Positions 5,187 through 6,603 of a stretch of 6,603 nucleotides of DNA are shown here, piece after piece (position 1 is the stretch's first letter; each line of letters starts with the position of its first letter). Below the pieces are notes generated by a model that worked only from the letters and a program-made list of their open reading frames with translations, had not been told where the DNA came from and made no database searches. Made by a program: the position numbers and the translations under genes. The stretch comes from an uncultured Flavobacterium sp. (lineage in GTDB: Bacteria > Bacteroidota > Bacteroidia > Flavobacteriales > Flavobacteriaceae), in the NCBI GenBank assembly GCA_946886675.1, contig CAMPIZ010000094.1, positions 1 through 6,603 on the forward strand, read 5' to 3'.

Positions 5187-6584
5187 ATGGAATACAGAAT
5201 AGAAAAAGACACCATGGGTGAAGTGAAAGTCCCTGCTGATAAGTACTGGGGTGCACAAACCGAACGTTCAAGAAACAACTTTAAGATAGGAAACCCGGGC
5301 TCTATGCCAAAAGAGATTGTAGAAGGGTTTGCTTATCTTAAAAAGGCTGCTGCTTATGCTAACCATGATTTAGGTGTGCTTTCGGCAGAAAAACGTGATG
5401 CTATTGCACAGGTTTGCGACGAGATACTGGCCGGCAAGCTGGATGACCAGTTTCCGCTTGTAATATGGCAAACAGGATCGGGTACACAAAGCAACATGAA
5501 CGTTAATGAAGTGGTGGCAAACAGGGCCCAGGTTCTTGCCGGAGGCAAAATAGGTGAAGGTGAGCCTGTACTGAAAGCCAATGATGATGTAAACAAATCA
5601 CAATCTTCAAACGATACTTACCCAACAGGTATGCACATTGCTGCATATAAAGCTGTTGTAGAAACCACTATACCGGGAGTTGAAAAACTTCGCGATACGC
5701 TTCAAAAAAAATCACAGGAGTTTATGAATGTGGTAAAAATAGGCCGTACCCACCTTATGGACGCTACTCCCCTAACTTTAGGACAGGAGCTTTCAGGTTA
5801 CGTGGCACAGCTTAATTATGGACTTAAAGCTCTTAAAAACACCCTTGCTCACCTTTCTGAGCTTGCCCTTGGCGGTACTGCAGTAGGTACAGGACTTAAT
5901 ACCCCTGAAGGATATGATGTTAAGGTAGCTGAATATATAGCGAAGTTTACAGGGCATCCGTTTGTAACTGCTCCAAATAAATTTGAAGCCCTTGCTGCAC
6001 ACGATGCAATTGTAGAGGCACATGGCGCATTAAAGCAGCTTGCTGTTTCACTTAACAAAATAGCAAACGATATCCGTATGCTGGCTTCGGGGCCCCGTTC
6101 CGGTATTGGTGAGATATTAATTCCTGAAAATGAGCCGGGGTCATCTATCATGCCTGGTAAAGTAAATCCTACGCAGTGTGAGGCTTTAACTATGGTTTGC
6201 GCACAGGTTATGGGTAATGATGTAGCTATCACAATAGGCGGCACTCAGGGCCATTATGAGCTTAATGTATTTAAACCGCTTATGGCTGCAAACTTCCTGC
6301 AGTCGGCAAGGCTAATAGGCGATGCATGTGTATCATTTAATGAACATTGCGCACAGGGTATCGAGCCAAACTACACACGTATTAAAGAGCTTGTAAGCAA
6401 CTCACTAATGCTTGTAACAGCACTTAATACTAAGATTGGCTACTACAAGGCTGCCGAAATAGCACAAACAGCACACAAAAACGGGACAACACTTAAAGAA
6501 GAGGCTGTACGCTTAGGCTATGTTTCTGCAGAAGATTTTGATGCATGGGTAAAACCCGAAGAAATGGTAGGTTCTTTAAAATAA
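5187..6584 (+). CDS. fumC: Class II fumarate hydratase (fumarase C)
   Basis: This cytoplasmic TCA-cycle enzyme interconverts fumarate and L-malate, acting as an oxygen-stable homotetramer without an iron-sulfur cluster. Its 465 residues are almost exactly the E. coli FumC length, and the protein is complete from [16 protein letters not shown] to the end. Three conserved regions build the shared active site. They are [14 protein letters not shown] (96-109) with [10 protein letters not shown] (138-147), then [16 protein letters not shown] (186-201) with H189 matching E. coli H188, and [11 protein letters not shown] (318-328) with catalytic S319 and K325, N327 and E332. The [16 protein letters not shown] context separates fumarase from aspartase and argininosuccinate lyase. 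The leader before the ATG at 5187 is A-rich with no Shine-Dalgarno sequence, as usual in this phylum. It is divergent from the fluoride unit and appears monocistronic within the window; only 19 bases follow its stop, so the far side is unknown. Confidence 0.97.
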   Translation: MEYRIEKDTMGEVKVPADKYWGAQTERSRNNFKIGNPGSMPKEIVEGFAYLKKAAAYANHDLGVLSAEKRDAIAQVCDEILAGKLDDQFPLVIWQTGSGTQSNMNVNEVVANRAQVLAGGKIGEGEPVLKANDDVNKSQSSNDTYPTGMHIAAYKAVVETTIPGVEKLRDTLQKKSQEFMNVVKIGRTHLMDATPLTLGQELSGYVAQLNYGLKALKNTLAHLSELALGGTAVGTGLNTPEGYDVKVAEYIAKFTGHPFVTAPNKFEALAAHDAIVEAHGALKQLAVSLNKIANDIRMLASGPRSGIGEILIPENEPGSSIMPGKVNPTQCEALTMVCAQVMGNDVAITIGGTQGHYELNVFKPLMAANFLQSARLIGDACVSFNEHCAQGIEPNYTRIKELVSNSLMLVTALNTKIGYYKAAEIAQTAHKNGTTLKEEAVRLGYVSAEDFDAWVKPEEMVGSLK

Positions 6585-6603
6585 GAATTAATAACTTATA
6601 TTA

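Noticed and set aside
5849..6244. 131-aa minus-strand frame inside fumC
   Set aside because: It is opposite the conserved [11 protein letters not shown] region of fumarase; no recognisable domain, so an antisense shadow.
6581..6599. ATAAG/CTTAT inverted repeat after fumC as a terminator
   Set aside because: A 5-bp A/T-only stem with a nine-base spacer and no U tract; too weak, and the window ends here.
1..6603. A functional link between phytochrome, fluoride export and fumarase as one new system
   Set aside because: The units lie on different strands with separate promoters and have well-known unrelated roles; adjacency alone does not support a joint system.

Overview
The window is A+T-rich bacterial DNA from a member of the Bacteroidetes, most likely a Flavobacterium-like Flavobacteriaceae. 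The evidence is the protein character, the A-rich translation starts without a clear Shine-Dalgarno sequence, and promoter-like TAnnTTTG elements of the kind this phylum uses. Five long genes, one small gene missed by ordinary length cut-offs, and several regulatory structures can be supported.

Positions 1-3372 (+ strand) form a compact light-sensing operon: a single-domain CheY/Rcp1-like response regulator, then a biliverdin-producing heme oxygenase, then a bacteriophytochrome histidine kinase. The oxygenase makes the biliverdin chromophore, the phytochrome binds it (Cys17) and senses red/far-red light, and the response regulator is the obvious phosphate acceptor. The last two genes overlap in an ATGA.

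Positions 3341-4964 (- strand) form a second unit, read towards the phytochrome gene and overlapping its 3' end by 32 bp. It holds a 53-aa single-pass membrane protein of unknown function (4803-4964), then an intergenic fluoride riboswitch of the crcB-motif type (about 4722-4771), then a CLC-family antiporter (3341-4675). The antiporter carries CLC-F signatures (GNNML, GREGT, GGEVTP), so it is best read as a fluoride/proton antiporter, not a generic chloride channel. A 7-nt segment that overlaps the aptamer's 3' strand is perfectly complementary to the bases just upstream of the antiporter start codon, which suggests translational control.

Positions 4965-5186 are a divergent control region. 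They hold a candidate promoter for the minus-strand unit, one or two candidate promoters for fumC, a long inverted repeat (5005-5063), and a second inverted repeat in the fumC promoter/leader (5110-5147). Positions 5187-6584 (+) encode class II fumarase of the TCA cycle.

The light-sensing operon, the fluoride unit and fumC appear functionally unrelated neighbours. The most notable content is the fluoride riboswitch with its candidate expression platform, and the unrecognised small membrane protein ahead of it. No mobile element, CRISPR array, tRNA or rRNA was seen.
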